In this document: piece after piece, positions 22,940 through 33,674 of the stretch
Layout: each line of letters starts with the position of its first letter
Numbering within the stretch: the stretch's first letter is position 1
DNA from: Epiperipatus broadwayi
Taxonomy: Eukaryota; Onychophora; Udeonychophora; Euonychophora; Peripatidae
Direction of reading: 5' to 3'
Length of the DNA stretch: 64,000 bases
NCBI GenBank assembly: GCA_028023455.1
Contig: JAQFVV010000013.1
Coordinates: forward strand, 7,408,411 to 7,472,410
Notes under the pieces: model-generated
Seen by the model: only the letters and a program-made list of their open reading frames with translations
The model's database searches: none
What the model was told of the DNA's origin: nothing
Position numbers and translations under genes: made by a program

Positions 22940-25900
22940 TGTGCCATTACAATTTAGTCACTAGCTAAATTTATAGTAATGTGCATGTAAGAAAGTGTAA
23001 AACAAAATCATCATCACATTTTTATATAATCATAAATGAAGCTGTAGGGCATCCAAGTTCAAACCCTACAAGGTCCAGTTCTAAAAGCTTTAAACAGAGA
23101 AAGAATGGGTCAACAATTACATGCTTTACTTGTTTGTGTGTTGATAGAAAGGTAATACACACATTTAAACTATTTAATATTTAAATTTTCTGTTAAAAAG
23201 CAAAGTTATAATGCATACATATAGGCAATGTATGTGTAAATTATTTAATTGTTTTATATTTCAAATATTCAACATTTTAACTTTCTTTAAAACTAAGCTA
23301 TGCTTGATCAATTCTAACATTTTATTCTATACTTCTATTTTGCTTTTCTTTAATTATAAGTGGGATTTAAAAGTTACAGATTTAATTAAATAATTGGGTT
23401 ATAATTACTAAGCTAGCAATTATATTATTTAAGGTTAGTTTATGAATGATTTGAAAGAATGAAGGATGTGTGTACATTACATACAAAATTTTACATTTCC
23501 TAAATATTGAAAGAAAAGGAAGTATTAAATCTGTTAAATTATTTTTTTTGTACAATTGTTTGTTAAAAGAGGAAATCTGTTTAATCAGATATCAATCTTT
23601 GTAGCAATTTTTTTTTTTGTAAATAATTGTTTTTCACTTTGGAAGCTTATAATGGGTCAGAACTATAATTTTTGAAATTGTCTTATCAAGATCTAAAGAA
23701 GGAAGCTCAAAGATTTGAAGTGTTACCTGGATGTTAAAAAAAAAAAAAAAAAGAAAAGAAAGGAAATAAGGATTGAGTCTATTTTTTTTTTTAAACAAAA
23801 GTGTCTGGAAAAAGGATTAAACTTTTCAGTTGAAAAATAATTTAGTTGAAAATAAATTAGAGATCTAATTAAAACAAATTTGTCCAAAAATAGCAAGTGA
23901 TGCTATCTCTGATTGGTTAAGTTAGCTAAAAATTGGATATAAAAAGCTGTCTTGAATTATTATGAAGATTATTGTGATTGATTCAGATTATTAAACTATC
24001 AAATTTGAATGTTGAAAATATAAGAAATGGCGGGCTAGAAAAATTATATGTATATCCCATTTGCCGGACCATCTGGAGGAAGCTGCACATCACATAGGAA
24101 AGAAAAGATGTGTCTAAAATAATATTCTACACCTTTCAACTGACCAGATAAATAAGATGTTTTTAATAGAAGGAAGAAAGCATTCACCTGCATTCAAAGA
24201 AGATGAATTAATCTACTGATAAATATTAATCATCAAGTCCAATTAATTGTTCCAACAACTGATTTTAAACTCAAGAAAATTTATAAATGTGAAAACAACT
24301 GCTGTATTTCATCCACATGCTTGACAGGAAGAGAAGAAAAATTAATATAATGATTTCCAAATTGTCCACTAAAGCAAATAACCTCAATAGAGTCATCATC
24401 ATTAAATAGTTATACACCTCAAGAAAGAGATTGTTCCCACATAGTAGCTGCAGAAATATAGACAAGTTTGAACCCTTGGAAATTCGCCACAAACAAAAGA
24501 TCGGTAATATGACTTTTTATATCTATTTTCTTTATGATATCAGTCTTAATAAACATTTTAGCAATAAAGTGGTATATTTTATTTAAAGAACTTTTAAAGA
24601 CTATTCAGATCGATTAAAAACAAGAATGTCTTACTAATAATAACTTTGAGCTTCATAAATGACCTTGAAAGTATGAAAATTATTTGTTTATTAATTTTAC
24701 AATATTAATGTGTAAAACAATTTTTTTTTATGGTGTTATGATTTTAGTTTTAACTGATATATTATTATTATTTTGGTTTTTAATAATATTTTGTTATTAT
24801 GGGATAAAACACGCACATACATAATAATATTTTTATATGTGTATAATTGGGAGTGAATGTGAAATAATGAGTAGTATTAGAATATTAGATTATTTTGTTT
24901 CAAGTTCAGTATAGATTTCAGCGCTTGGAAGGGAGGGGGAGAAAATAATTTAAAACTTGTTTCTAAAACTTGCTCTTTCAATTTTACTAACATTTTTTTT
25001 TTACATTCTATTTACATGTTGGATTTTTAAAGTATGTGTGCTAATGAGCAGATAATATTTTTTTTTTTAAATACTTTTCTCATGGAGTGAAAATCATGGT
25101 CAATGTGACGTCCAACTTAATACAAAATACATTTGAAGGGAAAGGGGGAAGAACTTAAAATTAATCTGAGGATTGTTATATAATCAATTATTATTATTAT
25201 TATTCATGTCAATTTTCATATTTATCTAGAAATTTTTATGTATATGTTAGAAATGTAGTAATAAATATTAGTTTGTTTTATTAAACGAGGCGTATATATT
25301 TCATTAAGTGTAGTCTTGGTTAAGTGTGATTATTCATCATCATCAATGGTTGAATATTAGTTATTTAAGATATAAGTAAATATGCTAAAATTAAGCAATA
25401 ATTATGAATTTCTTTATAAAAATTAGTTTTATGTTTAGGCTTAGTCCTAGAGCTGTAGTTGAAACCCTTGTCATTATCGTTATTATTATCATCATCATCA
25501 TCGTCATCAACGTTTTAATTAATGAGCTGTTTAACTGTTTAAAGGCCATAAATAAATATTGATTTTATAATATTTAGTGATCTCTTAGTATTATTATAAC
25601 CACATCCCATCATCTATTTCATGCAAGGATGAGTGAATTGCCATCCTAAATTAGTTATATATAATCTGAGCTAGTGAACTTATAAAAATATTGAAACACA
25701 TTTGTTATGTTAAGATCTGAGAAATGATTTATGTTCAATGAACTCCACTTTGGTTTAAAGATGTTTTACTTTTACCTAACTATTAGTGCTTATAGTGATA
25801 TGGCTCAAAAAGCAAAATCTCTCATTTTTATTAGAAATAAAGTACCAAAAAGGGATTCAAACCCGGTACATGTGAAAGGTTATCAGATATAACCGTGTCT

Positions 25901-26167
25901 AGATTCAGATAATCTAGTGGCGCCCTGCTAGACCATATTCACTTAGTATTTGTTTAAACATGCACTTAACATCAAACCAAGAAATGAAAGTGGATAAAAC
26001 CTACTGCCTGTATACCTGAGTTATATTTTATTGAATTACTAGTGTACTCACTTCACGTGATTTCATATAATACTGGTTATTAATAATTTCCCCATAATTC
26101 TTGATAGTGTTATATTTTTGAACCTTTACTTAGTTATTTCTATTTGAACTCATTTATTTAGGTTACA
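22940..26167 (+). repeat. 5' LTR of the giant-LTR retrotransposon
   Basis: 3228 bp, TGT...ACA. It is matched almost base for base by the dispersed 3' LTR, except in the last 80 bases or so. It contains a CCAAT/TATA promoter at 23912-23946. It has no sense ORF of note; a 73-codon antisense ORF (24492-24271) is kept in the other LTR simply because the copies are nearly identical. A block with three consecutive hairpins lies at 25842-25935. It is directly followed by a TGG primer-binding site. Confidence 0.9.
23912..23946 (+). promoter_or_regulatory. LTR promoter: inverted CCAAT and TATA box
   Basis: ATTGG at 23912-23916 lies 21 bp upstream of TATAAAAAG at 23938-23946. The pair is repeated unchanged in the 3' LTR (30752-30786). 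It sits about 1 kb into the LTR, which would make U3 about 1 kb and R-U5 about 2.2 kb. Confidence 0.55.
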
Positions 26168-26168
26168 A

Positions 26169-26188
26169 TGGACACCCAACTGGGGCCT
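26169..26188 (+). promoter_or_regulatory. Primer-binding site of the giant-LTR element
   Basis: TGGACACCCAACTGGGGCCT lies one base after the LTR. It starts with the TGG complementary to tRNA CCA ends. It resembles the Lys-tRNA primer sites of many retroelements (TGGCGCCCAACGTGGGGC) with a few differences. The match was judged from memory of that consensus, not against tRNAs of this species. Confidence 0.6.
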
Positions 26189-26739
26189 GATATTTTACCA
26201 TATACCTGAAAAAGAGAGTCTATAGAATGATGGGAGATGTGTGGTTAAAAATAGAGAAATTTTTTTTAGTAAAATTTTTTTTTTCAGTAAAAATTTTTTT
26301 TTGTCTTACAAAATTTTCTTGGCCAAACAGTCTTATTTTAGATGATGATGTTTAATATGATTTAATTTTTCATTGATGATGATAAAATGGGTACAGCCAT
26401 AAAACAGCTTGTTTTTTTTTATCAATTTTGAAAATAGAGATGAATATCACAACTTAAGACAAAGGTGAAATAAATAATAGATTTTTTTTTGTGGAACATT
26501 AAAATGATTTATTGCCAGATAGGATAGGCATAGTAATAGTGATGAATTATGGAATAGTAGTCTCATGTGTGTTTGGGGAGTTCATTTTGTAAAAAGTCTA
26601 TGATTTTAGAGGTTTGATTGGATGGTTGATCGTTGGAGTTTGGTTGGTTAGATTGCAGTTTTGATGATGAGTGGAGAGTTTTGTCATTGCCTTGAGAATG
26701 CTATGTATTTCGTGTAACTTATGAATGATCAAACCCATT

Positions 26740-27040
26740 CACTGCTCCAACCCAATTTATATGTTATCTTTATTTTATCATGAAGCAGTTAACAGCAGAC
26801 CTGCCATGATATCAGCCTATAAGTCTCCAAGAGAGAGAGCATGGCATAGTTTTCCAATCAAGTTTATATGTTATTCTTATTTTATCATGAAGCAGTTAAC
26901 AGTAGTCCTGCCATGATATCAGCCTATAAGTCTCCAAGAGAGAGAGAGCAAGGTTTCGTTTTTGTAGTCTATAATAAGCAGGGCATTCCTTGATACTTGC
27001 CACATAAGACTCCAAGAGAGAGAGCAAGGCATAGTTTATC
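26740..27040. repeat. Tandem duplication in the leader, about 107-bp unit
   Basis: Two adjacent copies share ATTTTATCATGAAGCAGTTA and the AGTCTCCAAGAGAGAGAG end. A third partial copy of the end lies at about 27008-27040. They lie between the primer-binding site and the ORF start. Confidence 0.7.
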
Positions 27041-27492
27041 TATTTTAGCCCCTAAGACTTAATACATCTTTTATTGCAACAGAGTTTGCTTCATTTAATC
27101 AAGGGTTGTGGTAGTTAATAGTGATCGAATTGGGATGATCTTCTGAGTGCTCGTGATGCATTGTGTGATTATAGTGCTGTGACTGAATTCTTTTATTTAT
27201 CTCAAGATTGTGAACTGCTAGTCATTCTGTGGACTGTCAATATCTGTCGGATTTCTGGGAGAATGGATGAATGTATAATTTGGGCTATTACAGACAGACA
27301 TGCACTATATAGATTATTGTTGTGTAGTTCATTAAATAAGGATATTAAAATTTTTTTTTGTTGTATTTGTAAATGCATAATAAGGTGAAAATCAAATCAG
27401 TCAGTTGGTCAGAATAGGTGTCAGACAGGGAGAAGATGTGTGGATTTTTGATGGTCAGGGAAGTACAGATGGGATATATATAGTTTTATAAC

Positions 27493-29475
27493 ATGAGTGA
27501 ACTAAATTATAGTATGGAAGAGGTTATGGAAGAGGAAGGTGCCCCAATACCAGGAATCAGTGATCGTTTTCATACTGAAGAAGAGGATGGGGAGGTTTTC
27601 TTAAAAACACAAGAGGAAAGAGAGGAAGTAGAGGAAGATGCCTTTAATGTTAGTAGCAATAATACGGCCTCAAGTGTGGAAGTAGATGAGGAGTCAGAAG
27701 TGGGCCAGGCTCAGATAACAAAGATGGCACCATCAGACATGGACATGATAATGCAGATGTTCAAAAGTCTAAGAGAAGATAGTAAGCACAGTATAATAAG
27801 CATAGAAAGTTTAAGAGAAGATTGGAAGCAGTTCAGAGAAAGTTTAAAAGATGATAAAAAAGGCATAGAAAGTGTAGAAAGTTTAAAAGAAGAGGATAAG
27901 AGGAGTGAAGATGAATTAAAAGAAAATATCAATAGCTCTGTTGAAAACAACAGTAAAATTCCTATAGCTTTGGGAAATAAAATAGAGAAACATGGGAAAA
28001 GAGCCTCAATTCCTGGAGTTAATAATCTTTATAAAGAAGAGGATGGAGAGGTTGTAATGGGATTAGAAGTTACTGTAAAAGTAAAGGGGATAGTAACAAG
28101 TACTGAAGAGTTTCAGATTCGAATAAAGAAGGAAGCACTATCAGGTATAAAATTGACCAGACTGATGAAAGATTGTATGTATCAAAACATACAAGAAGAT
28201 TATAACAAATCCAAAAGAAATAAGGAAAGTCTGGAACAAAAGGTTTGTCGTTCTGTGAAAAGATGGATAGAAAGTCTAAGAGAGGATAGCAAAAAGAGTG
28301 CAGAAAGTATAATAGAAGGTAGTCAAAGATTAGAAGATAATGCTGAAACCTCTTTAGAAGATAGAGCAGGAGAGATGGGTGAATATGTTAGACTTGTAAA
28401 ACGGAAAGGTAGTCAGAGCTTACCAGTTTTAAAAGATAATCTGGATAGTCCGACCACTGATAATAAAGAAAATAATGTAAAGTTAGATACACTGATAGAG
28501 AATAGGCTCCAAGAAGTAGAAAGGCCAATAGTAGCCATAATACCAAATCTCCCAGTAAAGAAAGTAAATGAGATGATGACCAAAGAGCAGATTGGGATAG
28601 ATCATGAAGTGAAAAGAAGGAAAAGAGAGTTGGAGGAAAAACTTCATGCATCCGATAAGATGATTGATTTAAGAGAGGCAATAAGGGAGATGAAACCAGT
28701 TATTTTAGAAAGAGAGCAAAAGTTTCAACAGTCTGTAGTTCTCAATCTAGTAACAAACCAGCATGTGTGGTTTCAAAAATCTGTCTTCTTAAATAGATTG
28801 GAGATACCTTATATATGGTATAGAGAGGCAATCTCTCTGAAAAATGTAAATGTCCAAATCTCTCTGAAAAATTCAACTGCTCTGGAAAAGTCAAAAATAA
28901 GTTATATCTGGTACAGAGAGGCAATCTCTCTGAAAAATGTAAATGTCCAGTGTGTATCAGACAGAGAATCAATCTCTCTGAAAAATTTAAATGCTCTGTT
29001 AAATTTAAGTGTGCCTTATATTTGGTACAAAGAGTCAACCTTTTTAGAGAGTTTAAAAATAAATTATACATGGCACAGAGAGTCAATCTCTCTGAAGAGT
29101 TTAAATGTCCATTATATATGGTACAAAGAATCCACCTTTCTAGAAAATTTAAAAATAAATTATACGTGGCCCAGAGAATCAATCTCTCTGGAAGATTTAA
29201 GGATGAATTATATATGGTACAGAGAGTCAATCTTTCTGGAAAGTTTAAAAATAAAGTATGTATGGTATAGAGAGTCAATCTCTCTGAAAAACTTCAAGGC
29301 ATATTACATAAGGTACCAAGAGTCCATATTTCTAAATGGAGTTTGTAAGAGGAGGTTATATAAAATAAATCCTCCAGATATGTTTTATAAATATCCAGTC
29401 AAGATGAAAAATGGAAATATTAAAAAGGGACTGGATGTACAGGTGCATTTTTATGCAGACCACAATATGGTTTGA
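27493..29475 (+). CDS. Uncharacterised 660-residue coiled-coil / 16-residue-repeat protein of the giant-LTR element (gag position)
   Basis: An uninterrupted ORF, the only long one in the element, placed where gag would be. Residues 1-70 are acidic. Residues 80-410 are Glu/Lys-rich with recurring SLREDSK/ESLREDW phrases, which suggests a coiled coil. Residues about 415-612 consist of roughly eleven 16-residue units (YIWYREAISLKNVNVQ type) that alternate between an ISLK form and a TFLESLKIN form. The last 45 residues are basic. No zinc knuckle, protease or polymerase motif is visible. The 48-bp DNA repeat keeps other frames open too, but only this frame is continuous with the upstream part. The first ATG follows a stop-rich leader. 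It may be a divergent gag or a sequence captured by the element; function unknown. Confidence 0.65.
   Translation: MSELNYSMEEVMEEEGAPIPGISDRFHTEEEDGEVFLKTQEEREEVEEDAFNVSSNNTASSVEVDEESEVGQAQITKMAPSDMDMIMQMFKSLREDSKHSIISIESLREDWKQFRESLKDDKKGIESVESLKEEDKRSEDELKENINSSVENNSKIPIALGNKIEKHGKRASIPGVNNLYKEEDGEVVMGLEVTVKVKGIVTSTEEFQIRIKKEALSGIKLTRLMKDCMYQNIQEDYNKSKRNKESLEQKVCRSVKRWIESLREDSKKSAESIIEGSQRLEDNAETSLEDRAGEMGEYVRLVKRKGSQSLPVLKDNLDSPTTDNKENNVKLDTLIENRLQEVERPIVAIIPNLPVKKVNEMMTKEQIGIDHEVKRRKRELEEKLHASDKMIDLREAIREMKPVILEREQKFQQSVVLNLVTNQHVWFQKSVFLNRLEIPYIWYREAISLKNVNVQISLKNSTALEKSKISYIWYREAISLKNVNVQCVSDRESISLKNLNALLNLSVPYIWYKESTFLESLKINYTWHRESISLKSLNVHYIWYKESTFLENLKINYTWPRESISLEDLRMNYIWYRESIFLESLKIKYVWYRESISLKNFKAYYIRYQESIFLNGVCKRRLYKINPPDMFYKYPVKMKNGNIKKGLDVQVHFYADHNMV
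28740..29335. repeat. 48-bp tandem repeat inside the element ORF
   Basis: About eleven units of 48 bp, each a multiple of three. The array encodes 16-residue repeats and leaves several frames on both strands open. Alternate units are more alike than neighbours, pointing to a 96-bp higher-order unit. Confidence 0.85.
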
Positions 29476-29599
29476 AAAGAAAAAGCCATTCCAAATTACC
29501 AAGAAAATAGGAGAGAATGCCTTTATGCTTGCTGCTCTTGATGGGAATAAGGGGACCTATAATGCTAGGAGTTTGATCCCTTATACTTCAGCAGAATAG
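29411..29599 (+). pseudogene. Remnant of a Ty3-type integrase C-terminus
   Basis: The second half of this frame reads KKPFQITKKIGENAFML and then GTYNARSLIPY. This matches the GPF.I.KKIG.NAY.L...YN.R.LKPY pattern at the end of many Ty3-type pol proteins. It overlaps the end of the 660-codon ORF in a different frame and ends 170 bp before the polypurine tract, exactly where integrase should end. It shows that the element descends from a pol-bearing Ty3-type ancestor by internal deletion. Confidence 0.6.
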
Positions 29600-29770
29600 C
29601 CTGGCAAAGATCTCCAAATAAATTATTTTTAGGTTTTCTAATGAAAAATATATTTACCAGTAGTTAATTTTTTTTTATATATATTATAAGTGTTTATTAT
29701 TATTAGTGTATTTATTAGTTAGGATTTTTTTTTAAATATAGTTAAAACAAAAGTGCTGATGATTTTATCC

Positions 29771-29784
29771 GAAGGGGGAGAAAG
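29771..29784 (+). promoter_or_regulatory. Polypurine tract of the giant-LTR element
   Basis: GAAGGGGGAGAAAG ends one base before the 3' LTR start at 29786. It primes plus-strand synthesis in LTR elements. Confidence 0.75.
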
Positions 29785-29785
29785 T

Positions 29786-31565
29786 TGTGCCATTACAATT
29801 TAGTCACTAGCCAAATTTATAGTAATGTGCATGTAGAAAAGGTAAAACAAAATCATCATCACATTTTTATATAACCATAAAAGAAGCTGTAGGGCATCCA
29901 AGTTTAAACCCTACAAGGTCCAGTTCTAAAAGCTTTAAACAGAGAAAGAATGGGTCAACAATTACATGCTTTACTTGTTTGTGTGTTGATAGAAAGGTAA
30001 TACACACATTTAAACTATTTAATATTTAAATTTTCTGTTAAAAAGCAAAGTTATAATGCATACATATAGGCAATGTATGTGTAAATTATTTAATTGTTTT
30101 ATATTTCAAATATTAAACATTTTAACTTTCTTTAAAACTAACCTATGCTTGATCAATTCTAATATTTTATTCTATACTTTTATTTTGCTTTTCTTTAATT
30201 ATAAGTGGGATTTAAAAGTTACAGATTTAATTAAATAATTGGGTTATAATTACTAAGCTAGCAATTATAGTATTTAAGGTTAGTTTATGAATGATTTGAA
30301 AGAATGAAGGATGTGTGTACATTACATACAAAATTTTACATTTCCTAAATATTGAAAGAAAAGGAAGTATTAAATCTGTCAAATTATTTTTTTTGTACAA
30401 TTTTTTTGTTAAAAGAGGAAATCTGTTTAATCAGATATCGATCTTTGTAGCAATTTTTTTTTGTAAATGATTGTTTCACTTTGGAAGCTTATAATGGGTC
30501 AGAACTATAATTTTTGAAATTGTCTTATCAAGATCTAAAGAAGGAAGCTCAAAGATTTGAAGTGTTACCTGGATGTTAAAAAGAAAAAAAAACAAAAGAA
30601 AGGAAATAAGGATTGAGTCTATTTTTTTTTTTAAACAAAAGTGTCTGGAAAAAGGATTAAACTTTTCAGTTGAAAAATAATTTAGTTGAAAATAAATTAG
30701 AGATCTAATTAAAACAAATTTGTCCAAAAATAGCAAGTGATGCTATCTCTGATTGGTTAAGTTAGCTAAAAATTGGATATAAAAAGCTGTCTTGAATTAT
30801 TATTAAGATTATTGTGATTGATTCAGATTATTAAACTATCAAATTTGAATGTTGAAAATATAAGAAATGGCAGGCTAGAAAAATTATATGTATGTTCCAT
30901 TTGCCGGACCATCTGGGGAAGCTGCACATCACATAGGAAAGAAAAGATGTGTCTAAAATAATATTCTACACCTTTCAACTGACCAGATAAATAAGATGTT
31001 TTTAATAGAAGGAAGAAAGCATTCACCTGCATTCAAAGAAGATGAATTAATCTACTGATAAATATTAATCATCAAGTCCAATTAATTGTTCCAACAACTG
31101 ATTTTAAACTCAAGAAAATTTACAAATGTGAAAACAACTGCTGTATTTCATCCACATGCTTGACAGGAAGAGAAGAAAAATTAATATAATGATTTCCAAA
31201 TTGTCCACTAAAGCAAATAACCTCAATAGAGTCATCATCATTAAATAGTTATACACCTCAAGAAAGAGATTGTTCCCACATAGTAGCTGCAGAAATATAG
31301 ACAAGTTTGAACCCTTGGAAATTCGCCACAAACAAAAGATCGGTAATATGACTTTTTATATCTATTTTCTTTATGATATCAGTCTTAAGAAACATTTTAG
31401 CAATAAAGTGGTATATTTTATTTAAAGAACTTTTAAAGACTATTCAGATCGATTAAAACAAGAATGTCTTACTAATAATAACTTTGAGCTTCATAAATGA
31501 CCTTGAAAGTATGAAAATTATTTGTTTATTAATTTTACAATATTAATGTGTAAAACAATTTTTTT
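29786..31565 (+). repeat. 3' LTR, first segment
   Basis: Equivalent to 22940-24725 of the 5' LTR with a few percent differences by eye. It ends in the ATTTTTTT target duplication (31558-31565) of the Merlin insertion. Confidence 0.9.
30752..30786 (+). promoter_or_regulatory. Same promoter in the 3' LTR
   Basis: An exact copy of the CCAAT/TATA arrangement of the 5' LTR. In this position it would drive sequence to the right, now the nested Merlin element. Confidence 0.5.
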
Positions 31566-31610
31566 GGTAATCAAGTATTTACCTTGCAATGACGTATTTC
31601 GCCTGAAGGC
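31566..31610 (+). repeat. Merlin left terminal inverted repeat
   Basis: GGTAATCAAGTATTTACC... to GCCTGAAGGC. It pairs with the inverse of 35525-35569 with six mismatches. The part from about 31584 is repeated directly at 31737-31793 as a subterminal copy containing TGACGTCA. Confidence 0.85.
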
Positions 31611-32096
31611 TCACCACTGTAATTATCCGATATTTGCGTCGTCGGAAGAACACATCAACGTTGTCATGGCAACGAAGACACTGACATGACTAATTCTAGA
31701 AATTTTATTTTTTGTTACATTTTAATTTTTTTTACATTGCTATGACGTCATAAGCCTGAAGGCATACAGCTGTAATTATCCGATCTTTGTATCACCGGAA
31801 ACGCTGATATGACTAATTCGAGATATTTGATTTTTTGGTCCACGAGATTTTTTTCGACCCGCGAGATTTAAAACTGGATTTCTTCCTATTTGTTGCATCG
31901 TATTTTATAGAGCAACAGTGTTTTTTCCAGTGAGCAATTTTTTTACCGCAGTGAGCAATTTTTTTACCATTTTTTTAAAAGAAATTACTTTCTCAACAAA
32001 ATTGTAAGTAATTTACATGTTATTTCTTCTATGATATTAAGTGGATGTATTTTATATTTTATTAATTTTCCGGATTTTCCATTTTTAGACATCAAA

Positions 32097-33059
32097 ATGG
32101 CTAATATTGAAACAAGGGATCTAAAGTTGTGGGATCTCCCAAAATCTGAAGAAGAGGCGATAGCTTTCTTCCAACAAGAAGGAGTTTTACACCGGGTTAA
32201 ATTGTGCGAAAACGGCCATGAGATGAAGAAGTACATCCATGGTACTGAAAAACAGTGGCGGTGCAATTTGAAGGATTGTCTTAAAAAAACTCCCATAAGA
32301 AAAGGCACGTGGTTTGAAGGCTCCAGAATATCCTTCGTAACGGCTCTCCGTTTTATATATTGTTGGTCCAGAGAATTAACGTCGATCCAATTTTGTGCTG
32401 ACCAGTTAGAAATGGCGGACAAGACTGTGATTGACTGGAACAACTATCTCCGCGAAGTATGCACATGGAAGCTGCTACATAATGAAAGGCGGAAAATCGG
32501 AGGCCCTAACACAATTGTGGAAATAGACGAAACTCTATTCTCCAAACGTAAGAACAATGCCAGCAGAGTACTTCCACAGCAATGGGTATTTGGCGGTATC
32601 TGCAGACAAACAGATGAATGTTTTATAATAGCCGTTGCAGATAGAAGTGCGTCCAGTCTCATGCAAGCCATTTTGGAGAATGTGCACCAAGGCACTACTA
32701 TATATAGCGATTGCTGGAAAGGGTATAAAACAGAAGAATTGGAGCTGGCTGGATATGAGCACCATCGAGTTAACCACACATATAATTTTGTAGACCCCAC
32801 AACTGGCGTTCACACGCAAAATGTTGAAAGGTTGTGGGGTTTAGTCAAATGGAGGAATAAGAAGCACAGAGGAACTGCACGTCAACACTTAGACTCCTAT
32901 TTGACGGAATTTATGTGGAGGCGGACCTACAAAGACGGTTATTTTGGTGCAATTCTACAACATATAAGCCAGTTTACTCCACACGCAGTAATCGTTATTT
33001 GGGTAAGTACGCATTTTGTTGTGATATTCATCTTTTATTTTACTTATAAATTACAGTAG
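32097..33059 (+). CDS. Merlin transposase (ISXO2/IS1595-like DDE family)
   Basis: Cuts and pastes the element by acting on its terminal repeats. Numbered from ATG 32097 (AAAATGG context; an upstream in-frame ATG at 32031 is less likely), residues 37-61 hold a Cys/His zinc-ribbon-like cluster (CENGH, WRCNLKDC). The region around TVIDWNNYLRE (110-120) is helix-turn-helix-like. The catalytic residues are probably D144 (VEIDETLF), D205 (IYSDCWKGY) and E244 (TQNVERLWGLVKWR). Length 320 residues unspliced, normal for Merlin. The last 19 codons follow a perfect GTAAGT donor at 33003, so the true C-terminus may be encoded by an exon at 35280-35378. No stops or frameshifts interrupt the domain. Confidence 0.88.
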   Translation: MANIETRDLKLWDLPKSEEEAIAFFQQEGVLHRVKLCENGHEMKKYIHGTEKQWRCNLKDCLKKTPIRKGTWFEGSRISFVTALRFIYCWSRELTSIQFCADQLEMADKTVIDWNNYLREVCTWKLLHNERRKIGGPNTIVEIDETLFSKRKNNASRVLPQQWVFGGICRQTDECFIIAVADRSASSLMQAILENVHQGTTIYSDCWKGYKTEELELAGYEHHRVNHTYNFVDPTTGVHTQNVERLWGLVKWRNKKHRGTARQHLDSYLTEFMWRRTYKDGYFGAILQHISQFTPHAVIVIWVSTHFVVIFIFYFTYKLQ

Positions 33060-33064
33060 TTTTT

Positions 33065-33674
33065 ATTCCTAGTTATTTCCACTAAAAAAATATTCATATG
33101 TTTATATAGTACTTTTAAGATCACTTTATGATAGGTTTTTTTTTTAAGACGACAAAATTATTATTTGAATACTTGCAGAATTATTAATTCCTAGTTATTT
33201 CCACTAAAAAAATATTCATATGTTTATATAGTACTTTTAAGATCACTTTATGATAGGTTTTTTTTTTAAGACGACAAAATTATTATTTGAATACTTGCAG
33301 AATTATTAATTCCTAGTTATTTCCACTAAAAAAATATTCATATGTTTATATAGTACTTTTAAGATCACTTTATGATAGGTTTTTTTTTTAAGACGACAAA
33401 ATTATTATTTGAATACTTGCAGAATTATTAATTCCTAGTTATTTCCACTAAAAAAATATTCATATGTTTATATAGTACTTTTAAGATCACTTTATGATAG
33501 GTTTTTTTTAAGACGACAAAATTATTATTTGAATACTTGCAGAATTATTAATTCCTAGTTATTTCCACTAAAAAAATATTCATATGTTTATATAGTACTT
33601 TTAAGATCACTTTATGATAGGTTTTTTTTAAGGCGACAAAATTATTATTTGAATACTTGCAGAATTATTAATTC
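33065..33674. repeat. Tandem array, about 122-bp unit, five copies
   Basis: Units start at 33065, 33187, 33309, 33431 and 33551 (ATTCCTAGTTATTTCC). They are nearly identical, differing mainly in the length of a T-run. They lie just downstream of the transposase ORF. Confidence 0.95.

Noticed and set aside
24271-24492. 73-codon antisense ORF conserved at 31110-31331
   Set aside because: Both copies lie at the same place in the two LTRs of one element, so conservation only reflects recent LTR identity.
28742-29278. 178-codon minus-strand ORF across the 48-bp repeat
   Set aside because: Kept open by the three-fold periodic repeat. The plus-strand frame that continues into the upstream coiled coil is the better gene.
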